Part shown: positions 44,436 through 54,028 of the stretch, piece by piece | Layout: the number at the start of each line of letters is the position of its first letter | How positions within the stretch are numbered: position 1 is the stretch's first letter | NCBI RefSeq assembly: GCF_021026375.1 | Contig: NZ_JAJNDB010000004.1 | Location: forward strand, 186,001-250,000 | Direction of reading: 5' to 3' | Length of the DNA stretch: 64,000 bases | Source: Actinomycetospora endophytica | GTDB taxonomy: Bacteria; Actinomycetota; Actinomycetes; Mycobacteriales; Pseudonocardiaceae | Made by a program: the position numbers and the translations under genes | The notes under the pieces: generated by a model | What the model saw: the letters and a program-made list of their open reading frames with translations, nothing else | Told to the model about the DNA's origin: nothing | Databases searched by the model: none

Positions 44436-46841
44436 TCAGGCCGGCCGGACGAGCAGCGCCACGGGGTAGCGGGCGAGCAGGTCGGACAACCGCGGCGCCG
44501 ACCCCTCGACCGGGGTACCGGTGACCATGTCGGTCCAGTCGGCGGCGCCGCCGGGCAGCGGGAGCACGGTGTCCCGCCAGCCCCCGTCCGCCTCGAGCCC
44601 CGCCGGCAGCCGGGTCGCCACGGCCACCATGTGCTCGCGCCCCGCGGGCCCGCCGCGCGCGAACGCCACCGCGTGCTCGGCGGCCGGGCCGGAGACGGGC
44701 ACCGGGGCGTACCCCCAGAACAGCTCGGGCCGGAACCGCCGCAGCCGCAGGCCCGCCGCCGTGACGAGCAGCTTGGTGCCGCGGACGTCGTCGGATTCCG
44801 GGTCGTCGCTCTCGCCGGGCAGCCAGCCCCCGTCGAGCCGCGCCAGCAGTTCCCGACGGCGGGTGAAGTCGACCGGGCGGCGGTTGTCCGGGTCGACGAG
44901 CGAGTACTCGAACAGCTCGGTGCCCTGGTAGACGTCCGGCACCCCGGGCCCGGCGAGCTGCAGCAGCTTCTGACCGAGGGCGTTGGACCGGCCGAAGCGG
45001 TCGATCAGCCGCACGAACGCCTCGATGTCGGCGACGGTCTCCCGGGATCCGAGCACCGCCGCGGGCCACGCGGCGATCGCCTCGTCGACCTCCGGCACCG
45101 GATCGACGTGCGAGGTGACGAGCTTGGCCTCCTTCGCCGCCTTCGTCAGGTAGCCGCCCAGCCGCTCCGCGGTCAGCGGCCACGCGCCCACCACGGACTG
45201 CCACGCCAGCAGCTCCAGCGACGGTGACGGCAGCGGGTGCCGGGCCGAGAGCTTGCGCAGGAACGCGCCCCACTCCGCGGTGAGCTCCGAGAGCACCGCG
45301 AGGCGGGCCCGCACGTCCTCGGAGCGCTTGGTGTCGTGGGTGGAGAGCGTGGTCATCGCGGCCGGCGACGACGCGTCGCGGCGGGCGTTCGCGGCGTGGA
45401 ACTCCGCGGGCGTCACGCCGAAGCGGTCGGGTGCCCCGCCGACCTCGTTGAGCGCGACGAACCGGTTCCACCGGTAGAAGGTGGTGTCCTCGACGCCCTT
45501 GGCGGTGACCATCCCGCTGGTCTGCTCGACGCGGCGGGTCAACTCGCGGTCCGGGTCGGCCAGCATCGCGGTGCGGATCCGCCGGATCACGTCCGCGAGC
45601 TCGGGGCGGGCGGCCGACGCCGTGTCCACCGCCCGCTCGAGGTCGGCCCGGCCCTCGGGCAGGTAGGAGCGGTACACCGGGTAGGCACCCAGCAGCTCGG
45701 CCACGGCATCACGGACGACCTCGGGCTCGTCGCCCGCCGCGGGCACGAGGGCCGCGATCCGCCGGACCTCCGCGACCAGGATCTCGTCGGTGACCAGCCG
45801 CTTCGCCGCGTGCTCGGCCACCGACAGCCGCTCCCGCGTGCCGGTGTGCTCGGCCGCCACCTGCTCGACCAGCGACTCCCCGCGCGGATCCACGAAGAGC
45901 CCGCACAGCTCGCGGAGCGCGTCGTAGCCGGTGGTGCCGTCGGTGGGCCAGGACGCGGGGAGTGCCTCGGTGGTCCCGTCGGCGCGCTGCGAGGTGATCT
46001 TCTCGACGAGCAGCCACGCCTCCTCGCCCAGACCGGTCTCCGCCAGCCGGGCGCGCAGCCGCCGCAGGTACGCCCCGGGCGCGGTGAGCCCGTCCGGATG
46101 GTCGATGCGCAGCCCACTGATCACGTCCGGGTCGGCCGCGACCCAGCGCAGCACCTCGGCGTGCGTGGCGTCGAAGACCGCCGGGTCGTCGACGCGGACG
46201 GCCGCGAGGTCGGAGACGTCGAAGAACCGCCGGTAGGTCAGCTCGGCGTTGCCGCGGCGCCAGTGCACGAGCCGGTAGTGCTGCCGCTCGTGCACCTCCT
46301 GCGCGGTGCCCTCGCCCGTGCCGGGCGCCACCGGGAAGCGGTGCTCGTAGTAGCGCAGCTCGCTGCGGTCCTCGGACAGCGACAGCTGGGCCACGTCCTC
46401 GGGCGAGCCCAGCACCGGGACGAGGAGGGGGACGCCGAGGTCGACGTCGTACCAGGACGCGTACGCCGACCCGCTCCCGTCGCGGAGCAGGGACCACCAC
46501 GACGGGTTGGCGGCGGGCACCGCGACGCCCATGTGGTTCGGCACCAGGTCGAGCAGCGCCCGCATCCCGGCCTCGCGCAGCGCGGCGACCAGGGCGACCC
46601 GCCCGGGCTCGCCGCCGATCTCGTCGTTCGCGTGGGTCGGGTCGACGACGTCGTACCCGTGCGTCGACCCCGGCGCGGGCTGCAGCAGCGGCGAGCAGTA
46701 CAGGGCGCCGACCCCGAGCTCGGCCAGGTAGGGCACCAGCTCGGTCGCCGCCGCGAGGTCCTGGGCCGGAGAGAGTTGCAGTCGGTAGGTGGAGGCAGGA
46801 ACGCGCAGCGAAGCGGAGCCGGACCCGACAGGTGAGTTCAC
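44436..46841 (-). CDS. treY: Maltooligosyl trehalose synthase TreY
   Basis: 801 residues, GH13. PASTYRLQLSPAQDL and YLAELGVGALYCSPLLQP open the barrel. DLVPNHMGV, then GLRIDHPDGL with the nucleophile Asp (about 238), WLLVEKIT with the Glu, and TTLSTHDTKRSEDVRAR with the third Asp are the TreY signatures. It turns the reducing-end alpha-1,4 bond of maltodextrins into alpha,alpha-1,1. GTG start 2 bp after the treX stop, with the ribosome binding site inside treX, so the pair is coupled. Product goes to TreZ, encoded at 35.3 kb. Confidence 0.95.
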   Translation of the reverse strand: MNSPVGSGSASLRVPASTYRLQLSPAQDLAAATELVPYLAELGVGALYCSPLLQPAPGSTHGYDVVDPTHANDEIGGEPGRVALVAALREAGMRALLDLVPNHMGVAVPAANPSWWSLLRDGSGSAYASWYDVDLGVPLLVPVLGSPEDVAQLSLSEDRSELRYYEHRFPVAPGTGEGTAQEVHERQHYRLVHWRRGNAELTYRRFFDVSDLAAVRVDDPAVFDATHAEVLRWVAADPDVISGLRIDHPDGLTAPGAYLRRLRARLAETGLGEEAWLLVEKITSQRADGTTEALPASWPTDGTTGYDALRELCGLFVDPRGESLVEQVAAEHTGTRERLSVAEHAAKRLVTDEILVAEVRRIAALVPAAGDEPEVVRDAVAELLGAYPVYRSYLPEGRADLERAVDTASAARPELADVIRRIRTAMLADPDRELTRRVEQTSGMVTAKGVEDTTFYRWNRFVALNEVGGAPDRFGVTPAEFHAANARRDASSPAAMTTLSTHDTKRSEDVRARLAVLSELTAEWGAFLRKLSARHPLPSPSLELLAWQSVVGAWPLTAERLGGYLTKAAKEAKLVTSHVDPVPEVDEAIAAWPAAVLGSRETVADIEAFVRLIDRFGRSNALGQKLLQLAGPGVPDVYQGTELFEYSLVDPDNRRPVDFTRRRELLARLDGGWLPGESDDPESDDVRGTKLLVTAAGLRLRRFRPELFWGYAPVPVSGPAAEHAVAFARGGPAGREHMVAVATRLPAGLEADGGWRDTVLPLPGGAADWTDMVTGTPVEGSAPRLSDLLARYPVALLVRPA

Positions 46842-46843
46842 GA

Positions 46844-49060
46844 TCAGGCGTCCGTGCGCTGCAGGAGGAGCATCGAGCGGGCGGTGACGGTGAGCGTCTC
46901 GCCCCCGCCGAGGGTCTCGAGACTCTCGGGGAGCTCGTCCACCGTGGTCACCGCCGAGGTCCGGGCCGTCCCGACGACGACGCTGCCGGTCACGGTGTCG
47001 AGCACCGTGCCCCACCGGTCGGCCACCCCCGAGCCGGGCAGCGTGACCTTCACGTCCTCGTAGTGGGCGTTGAAGACCAGCAGGAACGAGTCGTCGACGA
47101 CCCGCTGGCCCCGCTGGTCGGACTCCGCGATGCCCTCGCCGTTGAGGAACACGGTCACGACGGAGGCCGCGCCGCCCTCCCAGTCCTCGTCGCCCATCTC
47201 CTCGCCGGAGGAGGTGAACCACGCGATGTCGCGCTGGTAGTCGTCGTCGGTCCCGGCCTGGCCGGGGGCCGCGGGCCGGATGGTGCGGCCGTTGAAGAAG
47301 CGGCGTCGTCGGAAGACCGGATGCGCCGCGCGCAGCGCCGACACCAGCCCGGTGTAGGCCATCAGGTCCTGGTCGGCCTTCTCCGGCGTCCACTCCATCC
47401 AGGAGATCTCGGAGTCCTGGCAGTAGCCGTTGTTGTTGCCGCCCTGGGTACGGCCCATCTCGTCGCCGTGCAGCAGCATCGGGACGCCCTGCGAGAGGAA
47501 CAGCGTGGCGAGGAAGTTGCGCCGCTGCCGCTGCCGGAGCGTCAGGACGGCCTCGTCGTCGGTGGGGCCCTCGACGCCGCAGTTCCAGGAGTTGTTGTCG
47601 TCGGCGCCGTCGTGGCCGCCCTCGCCGTTGGCCTCGTTGTGCTTCTCGTTGTAGGAGACGAGGTCGGCCAGGGTGAACCCGTCGTGCGCGGTGACGAAGT
47701 TGATCGACGCGTACGGCCGGCGCCCGTCGTCCTGGTAGAGGTCGCTCGATCCCGTCAGCCGCGACCCGAACTCGCCGAGCGTGCCGGGGGTGCCGCGCCA
47801 GAAGTCGCGCACGGTGTCGCGGTACTTGCCGTTCCACTCGGTCCACCCGGGCGGGAAGTTGCCCACCTGGTAGCCGCCCGGCCCGACGTCCCACGGCTCG
47901 GCGATGAGCTTGACCTGCGAGATCACCGGGTCCTGCTGGACGAGGTCGAAGAACGTGGACAGCCGGTCGACGTCGTAGAACTCCCGGGCTAGCGTCGAGG
48001 CGAGGTCGAACCGGAAGCCGTCGACGTGCATCTCGGTGACCCAGTACCGCAGCGAGTCCATGATCAGCTGCAGGGTGTGGGGCTGCCGGACGTTGAGCGA
48101 GTTCCCGGTGCCGGTGTAGTCCATGTAGTACTGCGGGTCGTCGTCGACCAGCCGGTAGTACGCCTGGTTGTCGATGCCGCGCATGGACAGCGTCGGGCCC
48201 TGGTGGTTGCCCTCGGCGGTGTGGTTGTAGACGACGTCGAGGATCACCTCGATGCCCGCGGCGTGCAGGTCGCGCACCATCGCCTTGAACTCCTGCACCT
48301 GGGCGCCGGGCGCGGGTGCCCCCGTCGGCCCCGGGCTCGCGTAGCCGAAGTGCGGCGCGAAGAACGCGATCGTGTTGTAGCCCCAGTAGTTGCGCAGCCC
48401 GCGCTCGATCAGCGCGTCGTCGTGCACGAACTGGTGCACCGGCATGAGCTCGATCGCGGTGACCCCGAGCCGCTGCAGGTGCGAGACCGTCGCCGGGTGC
48501 GCGACCGCCGAGTAGGTGCCGCGCATCTCCTCCGGGATGTCCGGGTGCAGGTACGTCAGGCCCTTGACGTGGGCCTCGTAGATCACCGTCTCGTGGTACG
48601 GCGTGCGGGGCGGCCGGTCGTCATGCCAGTCGAAGAACGGGTTGACGACGACGGCCTTGGGCAGGTGCTGCGCCGAGTCGTCGTGGTTGACCTCGTCGGC
48701 GTTCTCGAAGTGGTAGCCGAACAGCGACTCGTCCCACCCGTAGGTGATGCCGAGCGACCCGTCGACCGCCTTGGCGTAGGGGTCGATGAGCAGCTTGTGC
48801 GGGTTGCAGCGCAGGCCCTGCTCGGGCTCGAGGGGCCCGTCGACGCGGTAGCCGTAGCGCTGACCGGGCACGACGCCGGGCAGGTAGCCGTGCCAGACGA
48901 AGCCGTCGCGCTCCGGCAGGGCGACGGCGTGCTCGGTGCCGTCGGCGTCGAAGAGGCAGAGCGTGACCGCGGACGCCACCTCGCTGAACAGCGCGAAGTT
49001 CGTCCCGGCGCCGTCGTACGTCGCGCCGAGGGGGTAGGACGTGCCCGGCCAGGGCTGCAT
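46844..49060 (-). CDS. treX: Glycogen debranching enzyme TreX/GlgX
   Basis: 738 residues. The N-terminal CBM48-like domain ([20 protein letters not shown]) is followed by the GH13 barrel: [29 protein letters not shown] with the nucleophile Asp, [20 protein letters not shown] with the acid Glu, and [19 protein letters not shown] with the third Asp. It hydrolyses alpha-1,6 branches of glycogen, supplying linear maltodextrins to TreY. ATG 49060 with AGGAG 5 nt upstream. With treY downstream it forms the treXY operon. Confidence 0.95.
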   Translation of the reverse strand: MQPWPGTSYPLGATYDGAGTNFALFSEVASAVTLCLFDADGTEHAVALPERDGFVWHGYLPGVVPGQRYGYRVDGPLEPEQGLRCNPHKLLIDPYAKAVDGSLGITYGWDESLFGYHFENADEVNHDDSAQHLPKAVVVNPFFDWHDDRPPRTPYHETVIYEAHVKGLTYLHPDIPEEMRGTYSAVAHPATVSHLQRLGVTAIELMPVHQFVHDDALIERGLRNYWGYNTIAFFAPHFGYASPGPTGAPAPGAQVQEFKAMVRDLHAAGIEVILDVVYNHTAEGNHQGPTLSMRGIDNQAYYRLVDDDPQYYMDYTGTGNSLNVRQPHTLQLIMDSLRYWVTEMHVDGFRFDLASTLAREFYDVDRLSTFFDLVQQDPVISQVKLIAEPWDVGPGGYQVGNFPPGWTEWNGKYRDTVRDFWRGTPGTLGEFGSRLTGSSDLYQDDGRRPYASINFVTAHDGFTLADLVSYNEKHNEANGEGGHDGADDNNSWNCGVEGPTDDEAVLTLRQRQRRNFLATLFLSQGVPMLLHGDEMGRTQGGNNNGYCQDSEISWMEWTPEKADQDLMAYTGLVSALRAAHPVFRRRRFFNGRTIRPAAPGQAGTDDDYQRDIAWFTSSGEEMGDEDWEGGAASVVTVFLNGEGIAESDQRGQRVVDDSFLLVFNAHYEDVKVTLPGSGVADRWGTVLDTVTGSVVVGTARTSAVTTVDELPESLETLGGGETLTVTARSMLLLQRTDA

Positions 49061-49167
49061 CGATTCTCCTATTCCGATGGTCCGGCTCCGCTTCGCTGCG
49101 CGTCCTGTCGTGACCGCGGTCCGGCGGGATCACACGCTACCGGCCGCCCCTGACAGCGCCGGGTCGT

Positions 49168-49173
49168 TAGGGT
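49168..49173 (+). promoter_or_regulatory. -10 hexamer TAGGGT, leaderless promoter
   Basis: TAGGGT ends 6 nt before GTG 49180; it would drive the HIT-phosphatase-TMEM175 operon. Confidence 0.55.
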
Positions 49174-49179
49174 GACCGC

Positions 49180-49608
49180 GTGGCGACGGTCTTCACCAAG
49201 ATCATCAACGGCGAGATCCCCGGACGGTTCGTCTGGTCGGACGACCAGGTCGTCGGGTTCCTCTCGATCAACCCGCTCGGTCCGGGGCACACGCTCGTGG
49301 TGCCCCGCGAGGAGGTTGACCAGTGGCTCGACGCGCCAACCGGCCTCTTCGAGCACGCGATGACGACGGCCCGCGCGATCGGCTCCGTGGTCCGTGACCT
49401 CTGGCAGCCGCCGCGGGTCGCGCTGATGATCGCCGGCTTCGAGGTGCCGCACCTGCACGTGCACGTGCACCCGGCCTGGGGCCTGGAGGCGTTCGACTTC
49501 TCGCAGGCCGCGACCGACCCCGACCCGGCCGAGATGGACGACGCCGCGCGCCGCATCCGGGAGGGCCTCACGGCCGCCGGGCACGGCGCGTCGGTCCCGG
49601 CGAGCTGA
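49180..49608 (+). CDS. HIT-family nucleotide hydrolase/transferase
   Basis: 142 residues. FTKIINGEIPGRFVWSDDQV is the usual Hint-type N-terminus, INPLGPGHTLVVPREEV the nucleotide pocket, and VPHLHVHVHPAW (about 87-98) the His triad HxHxHxx. Members cleave AMP-lysine, AMP-NH2 or dinucleoside polyphosphates. Leaderless GTG start. It heads an operon with a histidine phosphatase (10 bp later) and a TMEM175-like gene. Confidence 0.92.
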   Translation: MATVFTKIINGEIPGRFVWSDDQVVGFLSINPLGPGHTLVVPREEVDQWLDAPTGLFEHAMTTARAIGSVVRDLWQPPRVALMIAGFEVPHLHVHVHPAWGLEAFDFSQAATDPDPAEMDDAARRIREGLTAAGHGASVPAS

Positions 49609-49618
49609 GCGCGCCTCG

Positions 49619-50227
49619 ATGCAGCTCCTCCTCGTCCGCCACGGCGAGCCCCTGGCGGTCACCGACCAGGCGGGCGGCGCCGACCCGGAGCTCTCCCCAC
49701 AGGGCCACACCCAGGCCGCCGCGCTCGGCGCCTGGGCCGCGGGCCTGACCGGCGAGAAGGTCGTCGAGGTCGTCGTCTCCGGGATGCGCCGCGCGCAGGA
49801 GACGGCGGCCCCCGCCGCCGCCGCGCTCGGCCTCGAGCCGGTCGTCGACCCCGATCTGGCCGAGTTCGACGTCGGGCGGCCCTCCTACCGGCCGGTCCAC
49901 GAGCGGCTCGGCTCCGAGGATCCCGACTGGCAGCGGATCACCGCGGGGTACCTCCCCGAGTTCGTCGACGCCGAGGCCTTCACCGCGCGGGTCCGGGGCG
50001 CGTTCGGGCGGATCGTGGAGCGCCACCGCGACGCCGGACGCGAGTCGGTGCTCGTGGTCTGCCACGCCGGGGTGATCAACACCTACCTGGCGCTGCAGCT
50101 GGGGCTCGACAAGCCGCTGTACTTCCCCCTCGACCACGCCGGGCTCTCCCGCGTGCTCGTCTCCCGGGGCGGGCGGGTGCGGGTGCGCTCGGTCAACGAG
50201 ACCGGCCACGTGACGGAGGTGCTGTGA
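49619..50227 (+). CDS. Histidine phosphatase superfamily protein
   Basis: 202 residues. LLLVRHGEPLA (residues 3-13) holds the catalytic RHG motif, RRAQETAAP the second Arg, and VVCHAGVINTYL (about 143-154) the second catalytic His. Phosphoglycerate-mutase-like fold, full length; it hydrolyses phosphate esters, substrate unknown. ATG start 10 bp after the HIT gene. Its stop overlaps the next GTG start (GTGA). Confidence 0.92.
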   Translation: MQLLLVRHGEPLAVTDQAGGADPELSPQGHTQAAALGAWAAGLTGEKVVEVVVSGMRRAQETAAPAAAALGLEPVVDPDLAEFDVGRPSYRPVHERLGSEDPDWQRITAGYLPEFVDAEAFTARVRGAFGRIVERHRDAGRESVLVVCHAGVINTYLALQLGLDKPLYFPLDHAGLSRVLVSRGGRVRVRSVNETGHVTEVL

Positions 50228-50892
50228 CCGGCGCCGGGCCGAGCGGCGCCAAGCCCGAGGACCGCCTGCCGCGGGCCGAGCGCATGGTCGCGTTCACCGA
50301 CGCCGCGGTGGCGATCGCGCTGACGCTGCTGGTCCTGCCGCTGGTCGAGCTGGTGCCCGAGGCCGTCCACGCGAACGAGCCGGCCAGCTCGGTCGTCACT
50401 CACAACCTGGTGGCGATCGGCAGCTTCCTGCTCAGCTTCGTGGTGATCGCGCGGTTCTGGACGGTGCACCACCGGCTCTTCGGCTTCTCGGTCCGGCTGA
50501 CGCCCGGCCTGGTGCGGCTGAACCTGCTGTGGGTGCTGACCATCGCGGTGCTGCCGTTCCCGACCGAGATGATCTCGTCGTTCGAGAGCGACCACTTCGC
50601 GCCGCCCTTCTACCTCTCGGTGCTGCTGGTCTGCAGTGCCACGTTGTCGGCGATGACGATCGTCATGCAGCGCACCGCCGCCCGTGACGGTGACGAGGAC
50701 GGCGTGCCCGAGAGCTTCGTCGTCGGCTCGCTGGCCTCGACGTCGACGATGGTCGCCGCCCTCGTCGTCGTCCTGATCTTCCCGGACCTCGGGGCGTGGG
50801 CGTTCCTGGTCCTCATCGCGGACCCGGTGTTCGAGCCGGTCATCCGCCGGCTCCGCGGCGACCGGAAGAAGCCCCGGGGCGTCTCCGGCTGA
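50224..50892 (+). CDS. TMEM175-like (DUF1211) potassium channel family protein
   Basis: 222 residues, six membrane segments. RMVAFTDAAVAIALTLLVLP (about 20-39) is the first-helix signature of bacterial TMEM175 (RxxxFSD, here FTD), the helix that lines the pore. IARFWTVHHRLF is the conserved loop after helix 3. Bacterial members form tetrameric K+ channels. GTG start overlaps the phosphatase stop. Ser-to-Thr in the FSD motif is conservative. Confidence 0.85.
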   Translation: MTGAGPSGAKPEDRLPRAERMVAFTDAAVAIALTLLVLPLVELVPEAVHANEPASSVVTHNLVAIGSFLLSFVVIARFWTVHHRLFGFSVRLTPGLVRLNLLWVLTIAVLPFPTEMISSFESDHFAPPFYLSVLLVCSATLSAMTIVMQRTAARDGDEDGVPESFVVGSLASTSTMVAALVVVLIFPDLGAWAFLVLIADPVFEPVIRRLRGDRKKPRGVSG

Positions 50893-51012
50893 GTGCCCGG
50901 CGACGGGCCGCACTGTGCTGTCCGGGTGACGTTCGGGCGCCGGAAGGATGACGTTTCGTCCGATTCCGCCGCGTCCGGTGGACCATCGCCGGCCAGGGAG
51001 CGGGGTCGGGGC

Positions 51013-51816
51013 ATGGGATCAGCGGTGGTCGCGCGGGGCGGCGAGTGGCTGGACCTCGTCGCGGACCTGATGGGGCGCCCGCTGTCCCGATGGCCCGCCG
51101 AGCCGGTGATGCGGCAGCTCACGACGACCTTCGACGCCCCGGCCGGTGCGTTCGACGACCGCGGGCCGGGCCGGGTGACCAGGCAGGAGATCTGGCCGCC
51201 GGACTTCCACGGCCGGGACCTCGCCGAGGTCGTGCGCTGGAGCCGCGAGCGGGCGCCGGAGGAGCACCCGCTGCTGCGGTACTACCTGGCCATCGGCCGG
51301 GCCGACGTCATGCAGGTGGCCGAGGTGCCGGACCGGGTCGCGGATCGGCGGGTCCGCCAGCGGTGGCACGCAGTCTGCGAGGACCTGCTCGGCCCCGAGA
51401 TCGTGTCCCAGATCTCGCTGCCCCTGGGGCCGTGGACGAACCGGGCGTTCCTCGTCGGGCGCGCGGAGGCCTTCTCGGCGGAGGAGATGGTGCTGGCACG
51501 ACGGGTGCGGGCCGTGCTCGCCGGCCTGGACCGGCAGATCGCGGCCCACGCGCGATGGTCCGGGCGCAGCGGGATGCTCGCGGTCGCCACGGCGGGGGAC
51601 GTGGGTCTGACCCCGCGGGAGAGCGCCGTGCTCGACCTGCTCGCCTCGGGAGCCACCGCCCGCGTCATCGCCCGACGCCTCGCCGTCGGGGAGCGCACGG
51701 TGCAGAAGCACCTCCAGCGCGTCTACGCGAAGCTCGGCGTGGCGGACCGCCTCGGAGCGGTGCAGCGCGCGCAGTGCCTCGGGGTGATCCCGTCGCCGCG
51801 TGAGATGCGTACGTAG
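51013..51816 (+). CDS. LuxR-type transcriptional regulator
   Basis: 267 residues. The N-terminal 175 residues form an unrecognised, GAF-like sensor region (PLRYYLAIG-like HPLLRYYLAIGRADVMQ; EIVSQISLPLG). The C-terminal HTH (about 200-262) is a clear LuxR/NarL domain: LTPRESAVLDLLASGATARV then GERTVQKHLQRVYAKLGV. No phospho-receiver. ATG 51013 is chosen because the upstream 40 codons are low-complexity; GGAG lies 14 nt upstream. It is unrelated in architecture to the large LAL regulator at 54.3 kb. Confidence 0.8.
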   Translation: MGSAVVARGGEWLDLVADLMGRPLSRWPAEPVMRQLTTTFDAPAGAFDDRGPGRVTRQEIWPPDFHGRDLAEVVRWSRERAPEEHPLLRYYLAIGRADVMQVAEVPDRVADRRVRQRWHAVCEDLLGPEIVSQISLPLGPWTNRAFLVGRAEAFSAEEMVLARRVRAVLAGLDRQIAAHARWSGRSGMLAVATAGDVGLTPRESAVLDLLASGATARVIARRLAVGERTVQKHLQRVYAKLGVADRLGAVQRAQCLGVIPSPREMRT

Positions 51817-51910
51817 TTCCCGGCCCTGTCGGGATCCTCGCCCCTGGGTGCGAATGGGGGCACGCGACCGGGTTGTCCGGGTCGCGGACCACCACGACAG
51901 GGGAGACACC

Positions 51911-52228
51911 ATGCTCGCGACCACCGACATCGACAGCAGGCTCGGCGAGGTGAAGGCCACGACCGAGGCGGCGCTGCGTGCCAGCGAGGCCGACCCGGGC
52001 GCCTCGCCCGTGACGGTCGCCGTGGTCCGGGAGTTCGACACCAAGGCGGCCAAGGCCGGGCGTCACGCCGACGACGCCGTGTCCGCGCGCGACTCGGTGA
52101 TCGAGCTCGAACAGGCCGGCGACAGCGCGAAGGCGGCCGCCGCGGCCGACGCGTCGCTCGGCGCATCCGCGCGGGAGGCCGTCGAGGCCGCGCACCTGGC
52201 CATCTGCATCCTCAAGACCGAGGTGTGA
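51911..52228 (+). CDS. Small helical hypothetical protein
   Basis: 105 residues, Ala/Glu/Asp-rich and almost wholly helical (EVKATTEAALRASEAD, DSAKAAAAADASLGASAREA). Not secreted, no known domain. ATG with GGGGAG 6 nt upstream. It follows the LuxR gene by 94 bp and is convergent with the Rieske operon. Function unknown; it could be a stress or assembly protein. Confidence 0.65.
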   Translation: MLATTDIDSRLGEVKATTEAALRASEADPGASPVTVAVVREFDTKAAKAGRHADDAVSARDSVIELEQAGDSAKAAAAADASLGASAREAVEAAHLAICILKTEV

Positions 52229-52243
52229 CGGCCCGGGGCGCGC

Positions 52244-52663
52244 TCAGGTCACGTCCACCCGTCCGTCGGCGACCCGGACCGCCCGGGGTGTCAGTCCCCG
52301 TTCCGCCGGCCCCTGCGCGACGCTGCCGTCGGCCAGGTGGAACCGGCTGCCGTGGCAGGGGCAGTTGATGGTGCCGTCCGCGACGGCGTTCACCGCGCAG
52401 CCCTGGTGCGGGCAGGTGGTGCCGAACGCGGTGAACGTGCCGGCGACCGGCTGGGCGACCACCGCGCCCTGGCCGGCGAGGACGACGCCACCACCCACGG
52501 GCACATCCGATGTCGCGACGCTCACCGGCAAGGTCGGTGCCGGCGCCGCCGCCCCGTTGCCGTACTCCGCGCACCCGGCGAGCCCGAGGGCCGCCAGTCC
52601 CGCGCAGCCGGTCAGGAGGACGGTGCGCCTGCCCGGCGTGAAGGGCGCCTCCCCGGCCGTCAC
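52244..52663 (-). CDS. Rieske [2Fe-2S] lipoprotein
   Basis: 139 residues. RRTVLLTGCAGLAALGLAGC (about 12-31) looks like a Tat-type signal ending in a lipobox (LAGC), fitting export of a folded iron-sulfur protein. The cluster ligands are complete: CPHQGCAV (about 76-83) and CPCHGSRFHL (about 93-102), i.e. CxH and CxxH. It should pass electrons on the outer face of the membrane. GTG start overlaps the stop of the upstream membrane protein (GTGA), so the two probably work together. Partner oxidoreductase unknown. Confidence 0.9.
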   Translation of the reverse strand: MTAGEAPFTPGRRTVLLTGCAGLAALGLAGCAEYGNGAAAPAPTLPVSVATSDVPVGGGVVLAGQGAVVAQPVAGTFTAFGTTCPHQGCAVNAVADGTINCPCHGSRFHLADGSVAQGPAERGLTPRAVRVADGRVDVT

Positions 52664-53280
52664 AGGTGCACGCCCTGGTCGGTGAAGAGCCAGAGTGCAG
52701 CCGTCAACCACAGCACGATCAGCGCGCCGAAGACGAGCCCGCCGACGACGGGCAGCGTCCACCCCGGCAGCCCGCGACGGGGCAGACAGAGCATCTTGGT
52801 CACGAAGGCGCCGTAGAACAGGCACCCGGCCACCGAGTGCAGGAGGACCCGGGTGCGGTCGTACTCGAAGCCGAGGGCGTAGAGGCAGTGGACGACGACC
52901 GGCACGGTGAGCAGCACCGCCGCCCGCCCGGCCCAGCGGTGCACGGACGGGGCCCACGCCGGCGACCAGTTCCCCAGCCGTCCGTACATCGCCTGCGCCG
53001 TCAGCAGCTGCACGACGGCGAGCAGCGCGGCCGCCGTCGTCAGCCACGCCTTCACGTACGCCGGGCCGGAGAAGCCGGCGACGTCGACCGCGATCGCGCC
53101 CGGCTCGTGGAGCCGGCCGTAGACGCCGAGCGCCACGGCGACCCCGACGCCGGCCACGACCGGCACCAGGAGCCCCGCGCGCCCAGTGGCGACGGCGGCG
53201 GCGGGGAAGGGGCCCACGGGACCGGTCGGCGGCTCGTCGTCGGCGGTCGCGCCGGCGGACCCGGGCTCGGTGGTGCTCAT
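52660..53280 (-). CDS. DUF6529-type multi-pass membrane protein
   Basis: 206 residues, five to six membrane segments. Histidines sit at helix ends in APSVHRWAGRAAVLLTVPVV, VHCLYALGF and RVLLHSVAGCLFYGAF, as in small b-type cytochromes. The overall pattern fits the DUF6529 group, which is often next to Rieske proteins in actinobacteria. It probably binds haem and exchanges electrons with the coupled Rieske lipoprotein; this is an inference. ATG 53280, 23 bp after the upstream gene. Confidence 0.75.
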   Translation of the reverse strand: MSTTEPGSAGATADDEPPTGPVGPFPAAAVATGRAGLLVPVVAGVGVAVALGVYGRLHEPGAIAVDVAGFSGPAYVKAWLTTAAALLAVVQLLTAQAMYGRLGNWSPAWAPSVHRWAGRAAVLLTVPVVVHCLYALGFEYDRTRVLLHSVAGCLFYGAFVTKMLCLPRRGLPGWTLPVVGGLVFGALIVLWLTAALWLFTDQGVHL

Positions 53281-53303
53281 CGGGGCTCCTCGGGTTCCGC
53301 TGG

Positions 53304-53948
53304 TCAGGACGTGGCGAGCACGTCGGTGGACCCGTCCACGGGCACGACCCCGGCCGGGAGCGGGCCGTCGAGCGGGAGCGGGGGCGCCGGGCTGACCGCG
53401 CCGGTCCCGTCGTGGCTCAGCCCCACCTGGCCGCCGTCGCCGCGCACGATCCATCCGGTGGTCCGGCCGTTGCCGCCCGACCGGTAGATGCCGGCCTGCG
53501 TACCGGTGGCGGGTGCGGCCGTGAACGACGCGTCCGGCCGTCCGGCGAGCGAGACCGTGCCGGTGAGCCGGCCGCCGTCGAGACGGCCGGTCATGTGGTT
53601 GCCGTGACGGCCGGTGCCGTCGACCGCGTCCGTCGTGGCGCCGCCCTGCAACCACGCCTCGGTCTGATGGCCGTCGCAGACGTAGGCCTTGCTCCGGTCA
53701 CCGTCGACGGTGACCGCGATCGGGATGCTGGCGCCCTGGGACGTCACGTCCCCGACGTAGCGCACCCGCCCGGCCGGGAAGCTCTCCGGGGCCGGGGCGG
53801 CGGCCGGTGCCGGAGCGGCGCTCACCGCGGGGACCGCGGCCGGGGGCGCCGGCGGTGCGGCCGGGTGCTGGACGGCCATGTCCACGCCGACCAGCACCAG
53901 TCCGAGCACGACGACGGCCGCGAGCGTGACGAAGGGTGAGCGGACCAT
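53304..53948 (-). CDS. Secreted or anchored hypothetical protein
   Basis: 214 residues. A hydrophobic N-terminal segment (PFVTLAAVVVLGLVLVGVDM, about 5-24), then an Ala/Pro-rich linker and a beta-rich domain (ESFPAGRVRYVGDV ... AYVCDGHQTEAW ... GNHMTGRL ... TGTVSLAGRPDASF) with one visible Cys. No known domain. ATG with GGGAGGG 4 nt upstream. It is the first gene of the Rieske operon, whose promoter carries the GAGTAG palindrome. Function unknown. Confidence 0.7.
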   Translation of the reverse strand: MVRSPFVTLAAVVVLGLVLVGVDMAVQHPAAPPAPPAAVPAVSAAPAPAAAPAPESFPAGRVRYVGDVTSQGASIPIAVTVDGDRSKAYVCDGHQTEAWLQGGATTDAVDGTGRHGNHMTGRLDGGRLTGTVSLAGRPDASFTAAPATGTQAGIYRSGGNGRTTGWIVRGDGGQVGLSHDGTGAVSPAPPLPLDGPLPAGVVPVDGSTDVLATS

Positions 53949-53984
53949 GGTCCCTCCCGAGGCCGCCGGAATCTGTCCGGAGAC

Positions 53985-54028
53985 ATTGTTCGAGCGCCGG
54001 AGCCGGGGCACCCGAGTAGTCGCTACTC
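53985..54028 (-). promoter_or_regulatory. GAGTAG operator and promoter of the Rieske operon
   Basis: The palindrome GAGTAG-tcg-CTACTC (54014-54028) is followed on the minus strand, after exactly 23 nt, by AACAAT (53990-53985), an nAnnnT -10 hexamer. A 30-nt leader then leads to ATG 53948. An extra half-site CTACTC lies at 54045-54050. Same geometry as the boxes at 56950 and 62305. Confidence 0.75.

Noticed and set aside
44618-46835. Long plus-strand open frames opposite treY
   Set aside because: No domain and antisense to a complete GH13 enzyme with all catalytic residues.
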